Both the position numbers and the translations under genes were made by a program. Shown piece by piece: positions 14,717-14,717 of a DNA stretch of 14,717 bases (position 1 is its first letter; the number at the start of each line of letters is the position of its first letter). The notes below the pieces were generated by a model. That model searched no databases, had not been told where the DNA came from, and worked only from the letters and a program-made list of their open reading frames with translations. This DNA is from DATAEK01 sp036258055 (lineage in GTDB: Bacteria > Acidobacteriota > Vicinamibacteria > Vicinamibacterales > 2-12-FULL-66-21). The stretch lies in the NCBI GenBank assembly GCA_036258055.1, contig DATAEK010000345.1, forward strand, positions 1-14,717, in the 5' to 3' direction.

Positions 14717-14717
14717 G

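Noticed and set aside
1..14717. CRISPR array, tRNA or rRNA genes, insertion sequences, toxin-antitoxin or defence genes
   Set aside because: No regularly spaced repeats with unique spacers, no tRNA arm motifs, no transposase or recombinase motifs and no defence-type proteins were seen on either strand.

Overview
The window reads as a stretch of chromosome from a GC-rich, free-living bacterium (roughly 60-65% GC by eye). It carries housekeeping and biosynthetic genes, with no insertion sequences, phage genes, CRISPR array or tRNA/rRNA genes that I could see. The gene content and protein style (FmdB-type zinc ribbon, DUF885 peptidase, split leucine genes, a heptanucleotide repeat) would fit an Acidobacteriota lineage such as Vicinamibacteria. 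That placement is my inference from general resemblance and was not tested.

Layout. At 1-385 (minus strand) is the N-terminal part of an ECF sigma factor that runs off the left edge. A gene-poor stretch (386-1049) follows, holding a perfect inverted repeat and a possible 30-residue membrane peptide with a good ribosome binding site. serS (minus) and galU (plus) diverge from a 48 bp gap. A minus-strand pair follows: a DUF885 zinc peptidase and, 4 nt downstream, an FmdB-family zinc ribbon. rsmI diverges from the peptidase across only 23 bp and is followed on the plus strand by a TPR protein and the glmU-glmS pair. The right third holds leucine biosynthesis: leuA (minus), a divergent LysR regulator (plus), and leuC-leuD (minus) converging on lysR.

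How the genes work together. GalU, GlmS and GlmU make the nucleotide sugars UDP-glucose and UDP-GlcNAc for the cell envelope. LeuA, LeuC and LeuD carry out the first steps of leucine synthesis from 2-ketoisovalerate; leuB is not in the window. The LysR protein sits between leuA and leuCD and has a T-N11-A dyad in the leuA/lysR gap, so it probably controls at least leuA. SerS and RsmI serve translation.

I did not find a clear new multi-gene system. The most notable points are: a degenerate heptad repeat between lysR and leuD that has become the last 14 codons of leuD; a LeuA lacking the C-terminal leucine-feedback domain; an FmdB protein lacking one of its four zinc cysteines; a small membrane peptide with a sorting-signal-like sequence; and several genes whose -10-like boxes lie so close to the start codon that leaderless transcripts are likely.
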